A stretch of 48,890 bases of DNA from Chitinophagaceae bacterium (GTDB lineage Bacteria > Bacteroidota > Bacteroidia > Chitinophagales > Chitinophagaceae): positions 1 through 48,890 of the forward strand of contig JADLCD010000059.1 in the NCBI GenBank assembly GCA_020847395.1. Reading direction: 5' to 3'. This document shows, one piece after another, positions 1-10,667 of this stretch (positions are counted from its first letter, which is position 1; each line of letters begins with the position of its first letter). The notes beneath the pieces are model-generated. The model did no database searches and was not told where the DNA came from. It saw only the letters and a program-made list of their open reading frames with translations. The translations under genes were made by a program, and so were the position numbers.

Positions 1-27
1 CCAAATTGTCGTTCTATGCACAGCTTT

Positions 28-110
28 CCGGTAGGTGAGACACCGACCGGTAGCGGGTTTTACAGGTGGGTGCCTGCCTGTCCGGTAGGCAGGTCACCAC
101 CCACCTGCGA
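28..110. repeat. Hairpin module, first copy, with nested hairpin
   Basis: Two consecutive GC-rich hairpins. The first (28-50) has arms CCGGTAGGTG and CACCGACCGG around an AGA loop, with one mismatch. The second has outer arms CAGGTGGGTG (63-72) and CACCCACCTG (97-106); its loop carries a further hairpin built on CCTGCC and GGCAGG. The same two-hairpin order recurs at 269-327 and 29625-29685. The window's first bases (1-11, CCAAATTGTCG) are nearly the reverse complement of 328-338, so a left arm of a larger element probably starts before the window. The small reading frames crossing this region are explained by the palindromes. Confidence 0.75.
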
Positions 111-145
111 AAAATCTCATTCTTCAAAGCTTACGAGACTGCTTC

Positions 146-190
146 ACCCGCCGCGATATACATTCAATTCAATAGAACCTACGGGCGGGT
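146..190. repeat. Intervening REP-like inverted repeat
   Basis: ACCCGCC (146-152) pairs with GGCGGGT (184-190) across an A/T-rich spacer. The flanks (GAGACTGCTTC before, TTCGCAGTGACG after) are weakly complementary and resemble the REP-like palindromes common in intergenic regions of many bacterial genomes. It lies between the two hairpin modules and may be a separate repeat that inserted between them. Confidence 0.5.
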
Positions 191-268
191 TCGCAGTGAC
201 GCAAGAGTATTTTGGTTTTATAACCAGCACTAAAGCAATACATCCAACGATCTTTAAATTATTTATTT

Positions 269-376
269 CCGGTCGGTGAGACACCGACCGGTAGGGCGCT
301 CTACAGGTGGGTGCCTCCACCCACCTGCGACAATTTGAAATACACCCATTTATTAGGGTGCATCCCAAATTTTCGC
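269..376. repeat. Hairpin module, second copy, with terminal arms
   Basis: Hairpin one (269-291) has perfect 10-bp arms CCGGTCGGTG and CACCGACCGG. Hairpin two (304-327) has perfect 10-bp arms CAGGTGGGTG and CACCCACCTG. The next 21 bases (327-347) match the right terminal arm of the complete element near 29.7 kb at 16 of 21 positions. They also form an imperfect inverted repeat with 356-376, which matches that element's left arm at 17 of 21 positions. This may be the junction of two element copies. Confidence 0.7.
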
Positions 377-704
377 TCGTTTAGGATTATGAGTTAAGTT
401 GTAGGTTGCGGTAATCTTTACTCATTTTTAATCGTAAACCAGGCATAGACTCCTCCTTGGGTCGGGGTGGCTGTGGGAATTATGCTGAGCGGGTTATGAA
501 TATTTTTTGGTACCAGCTTTATCACAATGTGGATCGTTCCTTGCGTCGCACTTTTCATCAGCATATCATTGGGCAACTATTACCAAAACAAGCCATAGTA
601 CTATTGATTAAGCCCCGAGGAATATTAACTTTCCAATAGCTTTATTGGATATTACGCACCATAGTTTATTTCAGGTATACAAAATTTATTGCAAGATTAA
701 TACA
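377..704. other. Intergenic stretch with no supported gene
   Basis: Short open frames exist here, including one at 457-639, but none shows a recognisable domain or a convincing start. The region lies between the hairpin elements and the katG terminator. I see no tRNA-like cloverleaf. Confidence 0.5.
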
Positions 705-744
705 ACAAAAAGGGCAGTTGGTTAACCCGTCTGCCCCTTTTTGT
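705..744 (-). terminator. Rho-independent terminator of katG
   Basis: AAAAAGGGCAG (707-717) pairs with CTGCCCCTTTTT (731-742), with one bulged C. On the minus strand this is a GC-rich hairpin followed by a T-run, 19 bases past the katG stop codon. The other strand also has a T-run, so it could act in both directions. Confidence 0.8.
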
Positions 745-762
745 TTCCTCATATAATGTACG

Positions 763-3069
<2,307 letters not shown>

Positions 3070-3265
3070 TTAAGTATTATTAATACATCCTAAAAAATTA
3101 CCAAAAATGAGCATGTAATTTATGAGGCTGCCTGCACATTTTCCTGACAAACTTATGACATTCGGTATATAAAATAAATTGATTAAATCTATAAGTGTAT
3201 AGATTAAAACTATAATCGTAGTCTGGCTTTAAAAGAAATATAATAAACATTTCTTCAGCATCATT

Positions 3266-4627
3266 TTATACAAAAGCGCTAAACCCTGTAATAGCTCTAC
3301 CCACAATCAGCGAATTAATTTCTTTTGTTCCTTCATAAGAATATATCGCTTCCGCATCTGCTACAAAACGTGCAACATTATAATCGAGTAATATACCATT
3401 GCCACCCATCACTTCCCTCGCCCTGCTCACAATGTCGCGGGTACGCAATGAACAAAAAACTTTTGCTAATGAGGCATGTTCATCTTTCAGCAATCCTTCA
3501 TCCTGTAATTCAGACAGGCGATATACCATTGACTGCATAGCCGTAAGATTCGACAACATTTCTACCAAATGATTTTGAATAAGCTGAAATGAAGCAATAG
3601 GTTTACCAAATTGTTTGCGTGTGCGTGTATAATCCAAAGCATTTTCATAAGCGCCCCGCGCACAACCTACTGCCATCCATGCAACGCCTGCGCGGGTCAT
3701 CTGCAATATTTTGGCGGTATCCTTAAAAGAGTTAGCACCGGGCAGCCTGTCTTTTTCTTGCACAATACAATCCATAAGCGTTATTAATGCATTCTGTACA
3801 ATACGCAAAGCCATTTTACCTTTTATCTTTTCTACCGTCATGCCGGGTGTATCTTTCCGTACTATAAAACCCTTTACTTCTCCATCATCCACATCTCTTG
3901 CCCATATAATAATTAAATCGGCAAATGTGGCATTGCCTATCCATTTTTTTTGCCCGTTCAATATCCAACCTTTATCAGTTCGTTTAGCCGTAGTAGTTAG
4001 TCCACCCGCTGCGCCTGAGCCTACTTCAGGCTCAGTTAATCCAAAAGCACCAACCTTTTTCAGTTCATGCATAGCAGGCAGCCATTCCTGCTTCTGCTCT
4101 TCGGAGCCACACATATAAATGGAGCCCATTGCCAATCCGCTTTGCACACCAAAAAAGGTAGCGATAGAAGCATCTATCCGTCCCATTTCCATCGCGATAA
4201 TGCCTTCCATCAAAAATGATTTGCCAGGGCATCCATAACCTTTATAGGTAACACCGCATAAACCAAGCTCAGCAAATTTGGGTATCACTTCAAAAGGAAA
4301 TTCATCATGAAGCCAATAATTATTTACGATAGGTTTAATCTCTTTCTCCATAAACTCACGCACATGTAATTGCAGGGCCTTGTCTTCATCACCGAGCCGA
4401 AGATGCAACTCATAAAAATCACCATTTATTTCCGGCAGTTCTTTTTTCTTTCTATCACCACCTTCCATCATCTTTATCAGCATACTTAATTGCTTACCAT
4501 CCAGTTTCGAAAAACCTTCCACTACTTTTTGCAGATCTACTTTTTGCGAAAGCTTAGCCAGTTGGTTAAAATCAATTCTTCGTAAAAGATTAAATGCGGT
4601 TTTGATTTTTGTAAATGTTCCGGGCAT
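3266..4627 (-). CDS. Acyl-CoA dehydrogenase, glutaryl-CoA-dehydrogenase-like
   Basis: FAD-dependent dehydrogenase of 453 residues. The central domain contains FGLTEPEVGSG and a beta-domain WIGNATFADL stretch. The C-terminal helical domain carries RKQFGKPIASFQ, a REVMGGNGI motif and YEGTKEINSLIVGRAITG, in which Glu432 is the expected catalytic base. The YEGT context and the final GRAITG resemble glutaryl-CoA dehydrogenase more than short-chain enzymes, but no glutarate-pathway gene is nearby, so the substrate is uncertain. The first 60-65 residues are a lysine-rich helical extension that the catalytic fold does not need. Transcribed divergently from the esterase gene; the start at MPGTF is the first plausible one. 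Confidence 0.88.
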   Translation of the reverse strand: MPGTFTKIKTAFNLLRRIDFNQLAKLSQKVDLQKVVEGFSKLDGKQLSMLIKMMEGGDRKKKELPEINGDFYELHLRLGDEDKALQLHVREFMEKEIKPIVNNYWLHDEFPFEVIPKFAELGLCGVTYKGYGCPGKSFLMEGIIAMEMGRIDASIATFFGVQSGLAMGSIYMCGSEEQKQEWLPAMHELKKVGAFGLTEPEVGSGAAGGLTTTAKRTDKGWILNGQKKWIGNATFADLIIIWARDVDDGEVKGFIVRKDTPGMTVEKIKGKMALRIVQNALITLMDCIVQEKDRLPGANSFKDTAKILQMTRAGVAWMAVGCARGAYENALDYTRTRKQFGKPIASFQLIQNHLVEMLSNLTAMQSMVYRLSELQDEGLLKDEHASLAKVFCSLRTRDIVSRAREVMGGNGILLDYNVARFVADAEAIYSYEGTKEINSLIVGRAITGFSAFV

Positions 4628-4829
4628 AGCGTATCATTTTCAGTTATGTATTAAAGATAATGCCGGAATCATTCATGCATTAATTTTTTATTACAGAAAA
4701 ATGTGAAGAATACTAAATGTTTGTTGGAAAGTTTTGAGAAGTACTACAACCCTGCAAAGGAGATAATCTCAAAAGAATAATTTAAATTGTAGCCTTAATC
4801 TCAACAGGAGTTATTGTAAAATCAACAGC

Positions 4830-5987
4830 ATGAAAAAAATTAGTTTCGTTCTTTTCTTTTATATAGTAATATCTCATCATGCTAATGCACAGGTGGAATT
4901 ATGCCAGGGTGCATATTTTACCCAAGAACAGGGTAAAGCTTTTTTGGATAATCATATTCCTGCATCCTTAACTGCATGGCAGCAAAGAGCTGCGCAGATA
5001 CGCAATAATATGAGAGAAGGAATGGAGCTTCAAAAAATGCCGGCTAAGCCAACCTCAAAACCAATTATTAATGGCAAAAGAATAATGGATGGCTATTCTA
5101 TAGAAAATGTGGTGTTTGAAAGTTTACCTGGTTTGTATGTAACCGGCAATCTGTATCGCCCATTAAAAAAGCAAAAAAAATATGCAGGTATCTTATGTCC
5201 TCATGGTCATGGCGATAATCCCCAGGGCAGATTTCGTGAACAAACCCAAAAACGTTGTGGTACGCTTGCCCGCATGGGCGCTATTGTATTTGTGTGGGAT
5301 ATGATTGGGCAGGGCGACTCTAAACAATGCGAACATAAAATGGCAAAGGGCGTAAAATTGCAAACCATCAACAGCATCCGGTCGCTTGATTTTTTATTGT
5401 CGCTGCCTGAAGTTGATTCCTCACGGGTAGGGGTAACCGGAGAATCAGGTGGGGGAACTCAAACCTTTATTTTAGCGGCGCTTGACCCAAGGGTTAAAGT
5501 TGCCGTGCCTGTCGTGATGGTATCATCTTATTTTTTCGGCGGTTGTACCTGCGAAAGCGGTATGCCCATTCATAAAAAAGGAGATTTTCAAACTAATAAT
5601 GTAGAAATAGCGGCGCTTACCGCGCCACGGCCAATGCTGCTTATATCTGACGGCGACGACTGGACTAAGCAAAATCCTGAAGTGGAATATCCTTTTATGC
5701 AAAAAATATATCAATTGTATAATAGTAAAGATAATGTGTCGCTGGTGCACCTTGCAGATGAAAAGCACGATTATGGACCTTCAAAACGAAAGGCGATGTA
5801 TGCTTTTATGGCTAAAACACTTGGGCTTAATTTAAAAGCCGTTCAGAACACTGCGGGGAATATTGATGAAACCCACGTAAAGGTGCTGGAGCAGAAGGAT
5901 TTGGAAGTATTTAATGCCAAAAGCCCACGCCCTTCTAATGCGGTAATGGGCGATGAAGCAGTGATTAATCTTCTGAATGCCAATTAG
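4830..5987 (+). CDS. Secreted alpha/beta-hydrolase, acetyl-xylan-esterase-like
   Basis: A 385-residue protein with a signal peptide (cleavage after about residue 20, HHANA). It has an alpha/beta-hydrolase fold. PHGHG at 124-128 probably forms the oxyanion region. Ser206 in GESGGG is the nucleophile, Asp276 or Asp277 in SDGDDW the acid, and His313 in EKHDYG the base. This layout fits the large esterases that Bacteroidota secrete to remove acetyl or other acyl groups from plant polysaccharides. No polysaccharide-utilisation genes are adjacent, so the substrate is unknown. A Cys pair at 239 and 241 may be structural. Divergent from the acyl-CoA dehydrogenase gene. Confidence 0.8.
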   Translation: MKKISFVLFFYIVISHHANAQVELCQGAYFTQEQGKAFLDNHIPASLTAWQQRAAQIRNNMREGMELQKMPAKPTSKPIINGKRIMDGYSIENVVFESLPGLYVTGNLYRPLKKQKKYAGILCPHGHGDNPQGRFREQTQKRCGTLARMGAIVFVWDMIGQGDSKQCEHKMAKGVKLQTINSIRSLDFLLSLPEVDSSRVGVTGESGGGTQTFILAALDPRVKVAVPVVMVSSYFFGGCTCESGMPIHKKGDFQTNNVEIAALTAPRPMLLISDGDDWTKQNPEVEYPFMQKIYQLYNSKDNVSLVHLADEKHDYGPSKRKAMYAFMAKTLGLNLKAVQNTAGNIDETHVKVLEQKDLEVFNAKSPRPSNAVMGDEAVINLLNAN

Positions 5988-6151
5988 GGTTATGCAGAAA
6001 CGGGAAACGACGAATGATAAACGCTAAACGAACTATTCTCACATTTCGTCTCTCTTTTCAAGCCCTGAATAGTTTCACCAAAAATTCCGCACCCTGCGCA
6101 ACCATTTATACTATTGTGCCGTAATATTATACGTAAAGTTTTCAGGCAAAT

Positions 6152-6727
6152 TTGGAACTAACAAATCTTATAGAGGGTTGTGTTGGCAATAACGAAAAGT
6201 GCCAAAAGGTATTTTATGAAAAATACCTCGGGTTTGTATTGAAAACAGTGTACAGGTACGTGAGCAGCTATGAATCGGCAAACGAAGTGAGCAACGACGC
6301 CTTTATAAAAATCTTTAAGTCGTTTGTAAAATTTGATTATAAAAATGCCGTAAATCCTGAAATGCTCCTGATGGCCTGGATGCGTAGAATTATAGTAAAT
6401 ACTGCGATAGATTATTTGCGGGTAAGCCAGGCGCAAAAACGATATCAGCCTCTTGCAGAGCTGAACGAAAATCACACAGAAAAAGTAGTAGTTAGTTCAG
6501 ATGAAAAGGTACTGTATAAGGAGTTGATTGAACTGATTAAAAAGCTGAGCCCTTCTTACAGAGCGGTGTTTAATATGTATGTGATTGATGGGTATACGCA
6601 CCAGGAAATTGCAAAAACTTTGGGTATTTCTGTAGGAACATCAAAATCAAACCTTGCGAGAGCAAGGGCTATACTGCAAAAATACCTGGTAAAAGATAAT
6701 AAGGACAACGTGCTATGTTTGACATGA
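6152..6727 (+). CDS. ECF-type RNA polymerase sigma factor
   Basis: A 191-residue group-4 sigma factor. Region 2 spans roughly residues 20-95 (FYEKYLGFVL to AIDYLRV) and region 4 roughly residues 125-180, with the helix-turn-helix GYTHQEIAKTLGISVGTSKSNLARAR. It should direct RNA polymerase to the genes its partner regulates. The start is TTG at 6152: a TAA in the same frame at 6134-6136 excludes earlier starts and there is no ATG at a sensible place. The stop overlaps the ATG of the next gene (ATGA), which indicates translational coupling to the predicted anti-sigma factor. It heads an apparent operon running to 11093. Confidence 0.93.
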   Translation: MELTNLIEGCVGNNEKCQKVFYEKYLGFVLKTVYRYVSSYESANEVSNDAFIKIFKSFVKFDYKNAVNPEMLLMAWMRRIIVNTAIDYLRVSQAQKRYQPLAELNENHTEKVVVSSDEKVLYKELIELIKKLSPSYRAVFNMYVIDGYTHQEIAKTLGISVGTSKSNLARARAILQKYLVKDNKDNVLCLT

Positions 6728-8316
6728 AGAATGACGATATGGATGAACTTTTCCGCAAAGCCGCGGAGAATGTAGAGATGGATACCGGCAAGGCTTCCAA
6801 TTGGGATGCTGTGAATAAAGCATTGCACAGCTCTGATGATTTTAATGTGGAAGAGGCCGATAAGGAAAAGAAGAAACGCAGGTTTTTCTTCTGGTGGTTT
6901 TTGCTTTTACCGGCCTTGTTACCGGCATATTATGGTTGGAAAAAATTGAGCTCAAACAATACAGCGTATATAGCGGTAAAAACAACACTCACTAAAACTG
7001 CAGGAGAAGCGAATGATAAAGCTGCTGATTCAAAACCTGCTGAAAATGCCGGTAAAGCAACTGCAAATACTGACCAATTATCCGGCAATGCCACTACCAG
7101 TAAAACAGAAAATATAAGTATCCCTTCTTTAAAAGAACCTCCCGGCAATAACAATACTGCCATTGAAAAAGATAATAGTTTGAGCGAAAGAAATGCTATT
7201 TCCAACAAAAAAAATACAGTACAAAACAACCCCGGGGAAAACTTTATCGAACATAAGGGAAGTAAGGAGTATGATGACAGGTTAGCAAATAAGGCTGTAT
7301 TAAATAATAAGGAAAAAAGTATTAGCGGTAAAAACATTGCAGCAAATAATGACAAAAAAAATGTTTCTGTAAATACATACAATAACCGGTTTGAAAAAAA
7401 TAAAAAAAATACTGATAAAAACAACCAACGCAGCACAAGTATCGTAGACAATGATGGAAACTTAAATGATAAGATATCTAAGCAGCATATAGAAAATAAT
7501 AAACCAAATAATGCTGGCGTAAGCATACCTGGGAGATACGCCAACAATATTATTACCGGAAGTTTTCAATATGTATTTATTGATTATGATGGCAAGATGC
7601 TTCCGGTAATATCTTTTGAGAAAAATATTTCCACAATAGCACCAGGTATTGTAGATTTAAAAGCGACCAATAACGATAGTTTATTACAACAAAAGAAAAA
7701 TAAGGTTGACGAAAAGCAGCAACATTATTTTTATATAGCCGCAGTGGTTGCGCCTGATTTAAGCTCAGTTAAGCTTCAGCGCATAGCCGGCACCGGTAGT
7801 AGTGTAGGTTTATTATTAGGTTATCGCATAAATAACCGCTGGCATATTGAAACCGGGGCAATGTGGGAGAAAAAGATTTATTACACAAAAGGTGAGAATT
7901 TTGACAAGAGCAAATTGAATCCTTATTTAAGAAGTGTAGAGCTAATGAATATTGATGGTAATTGTCATATGATTACCATACCATTAAATGTTAGGTATAA
8001 TATATCAACAGGAAAGAAAAGCAATTGGTTTGTGGCAACCGGTATGTCGTCTTACCTGATGAACAAGGAGCATTATGATTTTACCTATCGTCATAGCGCA
8101 GGCGGTCAGCCAATGACAAAAGGATATGACTATAAAACACCTGAAAAAAACTGGATGACTGTTATTAATCTGAACGCCGGATATGAACGAACCTTTTTGA
8201 AAACATTCAATTTTAGAATAGAGCCGTATTTCAGAATTCCTGTTTCCAAAGTTGGTACAGGCAACCTTTCACTAACAAGTGGCGGCATATACATTGGCAT
8301 AGGCAAAAAATTCTAA
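6724..8316 (+). CDS. Predicted dual-membrane-spanning anti-sigma factor with C-terminal outer-membrane barrel
   Basis: From the ATG at 6724 (an in-frame ATG at 6715 is also possible) the protein has 530 residues. Residues 1-53 are a charged, helical cytoplasmic segment suited to binding the sigma factor. Residues 54-72 (FFFWWFLLLPALLPAYYGW) are one inner-membrane helix preceded by KKKRR, which predicts that the rest is periplasmic. Residues 75 to about 330 are low-complexity and rich in Asn, Lys and Ser, long enough to cross the periplasm. Residues 334-530 alternate as a beta-barrel and end in IYIGIGKKF, a C-terminal Phe expected of outer-membrane barrels. The order cytoplasmic tail, one helix, disordered linker, barrel matches what I recall as the Dma class described in Bacteroides thetaiotaomicron. 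The anti-sigma role is inferred from topology and the ATGA overlap; no classical anti-sigma domain was recognised. Confidence 0.8.
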   Translation: MKNDDMDELFRKAAENVEMDTGKASNWDAVNKALHSSDDFNVEEADKEKKKRRFFFWWFLLLPALLPAYYGWKKLSSNNTAYIAVKTTLTKTAGEANDKAADSKPAENAGKATANTDQLSGNATTSKTENISIPSLKEPPGNNNTAIEKDNSLSERNAISNKKNTVQNNPGENFIEHKGSKEYDDRLANKAVLNNKEKSISGKNIAANNDKKNVSVNTYNNRFEKNKKNTDKNNQRSTSIVDNDGNLNDKISKQHIENNKPNNAGVSIPGRYANNIITGSFQYVFIDYDGKMLPVISFEKNISTIAPGIVDLKATNNDSLLQQKKNKVDEKQQHYFYIAAVVAPDLSSVKLQRIAGTGSSVGLLLGYRINNRWHIETGAMWEKKIYYTKGENFDKSKLNPYLRSVELMNIDGNCHMITIPLNVRYNISTGKKSNWFVATGMSSYLMNKEHYDFTYRHSAGGQPMTKGYDYKTPEKNWMTVINLNAGYERTFLKTFNFRIEPYFRIPVSKVGTGNLSLTSGGIYIGIGKKF

Positions 8317-8337
8317 TCAACATTTATTTAAAAACTG

Positions 8338-8748
8338 ATGCAAAAAAAACTAATCATTTTTTTGGCAGGGGTCATCATATGTCTTGGTTTTGCCTGGTAC
8401 TGGTATAATAAACCACGGGAAGGAGTTGCGTCAAAATCAACTGATGCCAGCGTAAGAGCATTACAATTGTATGAGGCATTTAATAACAATGAAGCCGAAG
8501 CAAATAAAATTTATTTAAATAAAGTTATCGAAGTTAAAGGGATGGTAGATGACCTTGCCAATTCAGGGGAAGAAATCATTCTTACACTGGGATTACAACC
8601 AACAGGTGGTGGAATAAGTTGCAGGTTTTCTCCAGGTAAAGAAGTGGTTGAGAAAAATATTACGAAAGGACAGGAGATAACAGTAAAGGGCAGGTGTACA
8701 GGATTTAATATAGATGTTAATCTTACGGATTGTGTAATTGCAAAATAA
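8338..8748 (+). CDS. Membrane-anchored OB-fold (tRNA_anti-like) protein
   Basis: A 136-residue protein with one N-terminal membrane helix (about residues 4-23) facing the periplasm. The remainder resembles the tRNA_anti-like OB-fold family of Bacteroidota: YEAFNNNEAEANKIYLNKVIEVKG, then a beta-rich core, then VKGRCTGFNIDVNLTDCVI. The family name describes the fold; a periplasmic anchored copy is unlikely to bind tRNA. Cys residues at GISCRF, GRCTG and TDC could form a disulfide. It follows the anti-sigma gene by 21 bases and precedes the cytochrome gene by 8, so it belongs to the same operon. Molecular role unknown. Confidence 0.78.
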   Translation: MQKKLIIFLAGVIICLGFAWYWYNKPREGVASKSTDASVRALQLYEAFNNNEAEANKIYLNKVIEVKGMVDDLANSGEEIILTLGLQPTGGGISCRFSPGKEVVEKNITKGQEITVKGRCTGFNIDVNLTDCVIAK

Positions 8749-8756
8749 AATATAGT

Positions 8757-9125
8757 ATGGCAAAAAAGTTATTGTATGCAGGCATTATCGCTACAGCTAT
8801 TGTTTGGATAAGCGCATGTTCCAAAGATTCAGAAGATGAGTTTACAACCAGCCAATGCAATACCGATAACATGAAATACAGCACGGATATATTGCCAATC
8901 ATTCAAACAAATTGCTATGGCTGTCATGGCAATGGTATTGTTACAAATGGTATAGACCTGGATGGATACACGAAGATGAAGGTGCAGGCAGATAATGGAA
9001 ACCTGGTAGGCGTCGTATCTCACGCCAATGGATATCCGCCAATGCCCCAGGATGCAGCAAAACTTTCTGATTGTGATATCAACAAAATAAAATCCTGGGT
9101 GCAAAACGGAGCGCTCAATAATTAA
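8757..9125 (+). CDS. Lipoprotein c-type cytochrome, single haem
   Basis: From the ATG at 8757 the protein has 122 residues. A signal peptide ends in a lipobox (WISAC) with lipidated Cys21. Haem c attaches at C53-x-x-C56-H57 (NCYGCHG), and Met96 in PPMPQ is a likely axial ligand. The ILPII..NCYGCH..L.GY pattern and the C-terminal IKSWVQNGA helix are typical of small Bacteroidota cytochromes. An earlier frame start at 8730 would put extra residues before the signal peptide and is less likely. It should be membrane-anchored in the envelope, transferring single electrons. Extra Cys34 and Cys106 may pair. The next gene lies 67 bases downstream. Confidence 0.9.
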   Translation: MAKKLLYAGIIATAIVWISACSKDSEDEFTTSQCNTDNMKYSTDILPIIQTNCYGCHGNGIVTNGIDLDGYTKMKVQADNGNLVGVVSHANGYPPMPQDAAKLSDCDINKIKSWVQNGALNN

Positions 9126-9192
9126 GTAAGCATAAATTATAAATATTACCATTTGCGTATGCTGCGCCTTTGCGTGAAACAAAAAATTAACA

Positions 9193-9738
9193 ATGAAAAC
9201 AAAGCTATTATTACTGGTATTACTTAGTATAGGTTATTCAAATGCAAATGCCCAGTTATACATCACCAAAACCGGTTTTGCAGGCTTTTATTCAAAAACT
9301 CCGTTGGAAGATATTAAAGCAGAGAACAACCAGGTTGTAGCAATGATTGACACTGATAAAAAACTACTTGCCTTCTCCATGCTGCTCAAAAGTTTCACTT
9401 TCAGGAAAGAGTTGATGCAGGAACATTTTAATGAAAATTATGTGGAAAGCGACAAATACCCCAAGGCTGTTTTTAAAGGGAGTTTTACCGGCGTTATAGA
9501 CCTGCAAAAACAACAAGTATACAACATACAGATAGATGGCACTATTACTTTACATGGTGTAGATAAGAAAATCTCTATACCTGCAACAATTGAAATGCGC
9601 AATGGAGTTTTAACAGGCGTAGCTAAATTTCAACTTGTACCGCAGGATTTCAATATCAGTATACCTTCTTTGGTAAGCGATAAAATAGCAAAGCTGATTG
9701 ATGTAGAAATTAAAGTTGAATGCAATCCTAAAAAATAA
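9193..9738 (+). CDS. YceI-family periplasmic protein
   Basis: A 181-residue protein with a signal peptide (cleavage after SNANA). The body has the YceI signature: FYSKTPLEDIKAEN, an FTFRKELMQEHFNENYVESDKYPKAVFKG block, then GTITLHGVDKKISIPAT and FNISIPSLVSDKIAK. YceI proteins are lipocalin-like barrels; characterised members bind long isoprenoids, including quinone tails. Beside a cytochrome and a Rieske protein, a quinone or isoprenoid ligand is an attractive inference but is not shown by the sequence. The next gene starts 5 bases after the stop, so the two are almost certainly co-transcribed. Confidence 0.92.
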   Translation: MKTKLLLLVLLSIGYSNANAQLYITKTGFAGFYSKTPLEDIKAENNQVVAMIDTDKKLLAFSMLLKSFTFRKELMQEHFNENYVESDKYPKAVFKGSFTGVIDLQKQQVYNIQIDGTITLHGVDKKISIPATIEMRNGVLTGVAKFQLVPQDFNISIPSLVSDKIAKLIDVEIKVECNPKK

Positions 9739-9743
9739 ATTAT

Positions 9744-10640
9744 ATGAAATACCGGATACCAACTACACTACTCTTGTTTTTATTTTCCTGTAATACCATT
9801 TTTTCGCAAGACTCCACGTTGATGAAGATGATGGAAGATTCTTTAATGACCGGTCAAAAAAACATGTATGTAACCGGAACTTTTAAAGGAATACATATCA
9901 TTAATCTTCATTCCATTGAAGCTCCGGCAAAAAAGGAATTGATTTTTATGATTATGCACCGTTTCGGAAAAATAAATGATGGTGAGTATCAATTTTTTGG
10001 ATTAGACAATGCCACTATGCGTATGGGTTTTGATTACGGGCTTACCAACACAGTTGCTATTGGCATCGGCAGAAGCACATTCGAAAAAACTTTTGACGGA
10101 TATATTAAAGCAAAATTGCTAAGGCAAGCAGATGGCTCCAATAAAACACCCATCTCTGCTACCGCATTATTGGGTATTGCACATACAACATTAAAGTATG
10201 CTGATAAGCCCTATATGAATACAAAGTACAGAACACAGTATACCGCACAACTTTTATTGGCAAGAAAAATAAACAGGAACTTATCTATACAACTTTCACC
10301 AACATGGTTGCATTACAATCTGGTGCCTACGGTTGCGGATAAAAATGATTTGTTTGTATTGGGTATGGGCGCGAGAATGAAAATCACCAAAAGGGCAAGC
10401 ATCAATATAGAATACAGTTACCTGCCCGCTGAGCAAATCAAATCTTTTAAAGTATATAACTCATTAAGTGCAGGTTTTGATATAGAAACCGGCGGACACG
10501 TTTTCCAGGTGCATGTAACAAACTCACAAGGCATGGTTGAGCCGCTTTATATGGGCCGCACCACCGGCAGTTGGAGCAAGGGAGATATTTATTTCGGTTT
10601 CAACATTTCCCGCTCATTCAAACTCGGTAAAAAGAAATAA
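9744..10640 (+). CDS. DUF5777-type beta-barrel outer-membrane protein
   Basis: A 298-residue protein with a signal peptide ending near residue 21 (SCNTIFSQ). The body is made of alternating beta-strands separated by short turns, with the conserved FKGIHIINLHSIE, MHRFGKINDGEYQFFGLDNATMRMG and IGIGRSTFEKTFDGYIKAKLL blocks of the DUF5777 family. The C-terminus (GDIYFGFNISRSFKL) looks like the last strands of a barrel. Outer-membrane location is inferred from fold. Function is not established for the family; here it is wedged between YceI and Rieske genes, consistent with a barrel that accommodates or supports an envelope redox complex. Confidence 0.87.
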   Translation: MKYRIPTTLLLFLFSCNTIFSQDSTLMKMMEDSLMTGQKNMYVTGTFKGIHIINLHSIEAPAKKELIFMIMHRFGKINDGEYQFFGLDNATMRMGFDYGLTNTVAIGIGRSTFEKTFDGYIKAKLLRQADGSNKTPISATALLGIAHTTLKYADKPYMNTKYRTQYTAQLLLARKINRNLSIQLSPTWLHYNLVPTVADKNDLFVLGMGARMKITKRASINIEYSYLPAEQIKSFKVYNSLSAGFDIETGGHVFQVHVTNSQGMVEPLYMGRTTGSWSKGDIYFGFNISRSFKLGKKK

Positions 10641-10667
10641 TGCTTAATCATCAATAAAAACTACAAT

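Noticed and set aside
16-368. Two small frames on opposite strands in the hairpin region
   Set aside because: They run through perfect palindromes and repeats; the codons are explained by the DNA structure.
457-639. Sixty-codon frame between the hairpin array and katG
   Set aside because: No domain, signal peptide or convincing start; the composition is unremarkable and it lies in noncoding sequence next to repeats.
6930-7547. A 205-codon minus-strand frame inside the anti-sigma gene
   Set aside because: It is the shadow of the Asn/Lys-rich linker, which reads as Leu/Phe-rich on the other strand.
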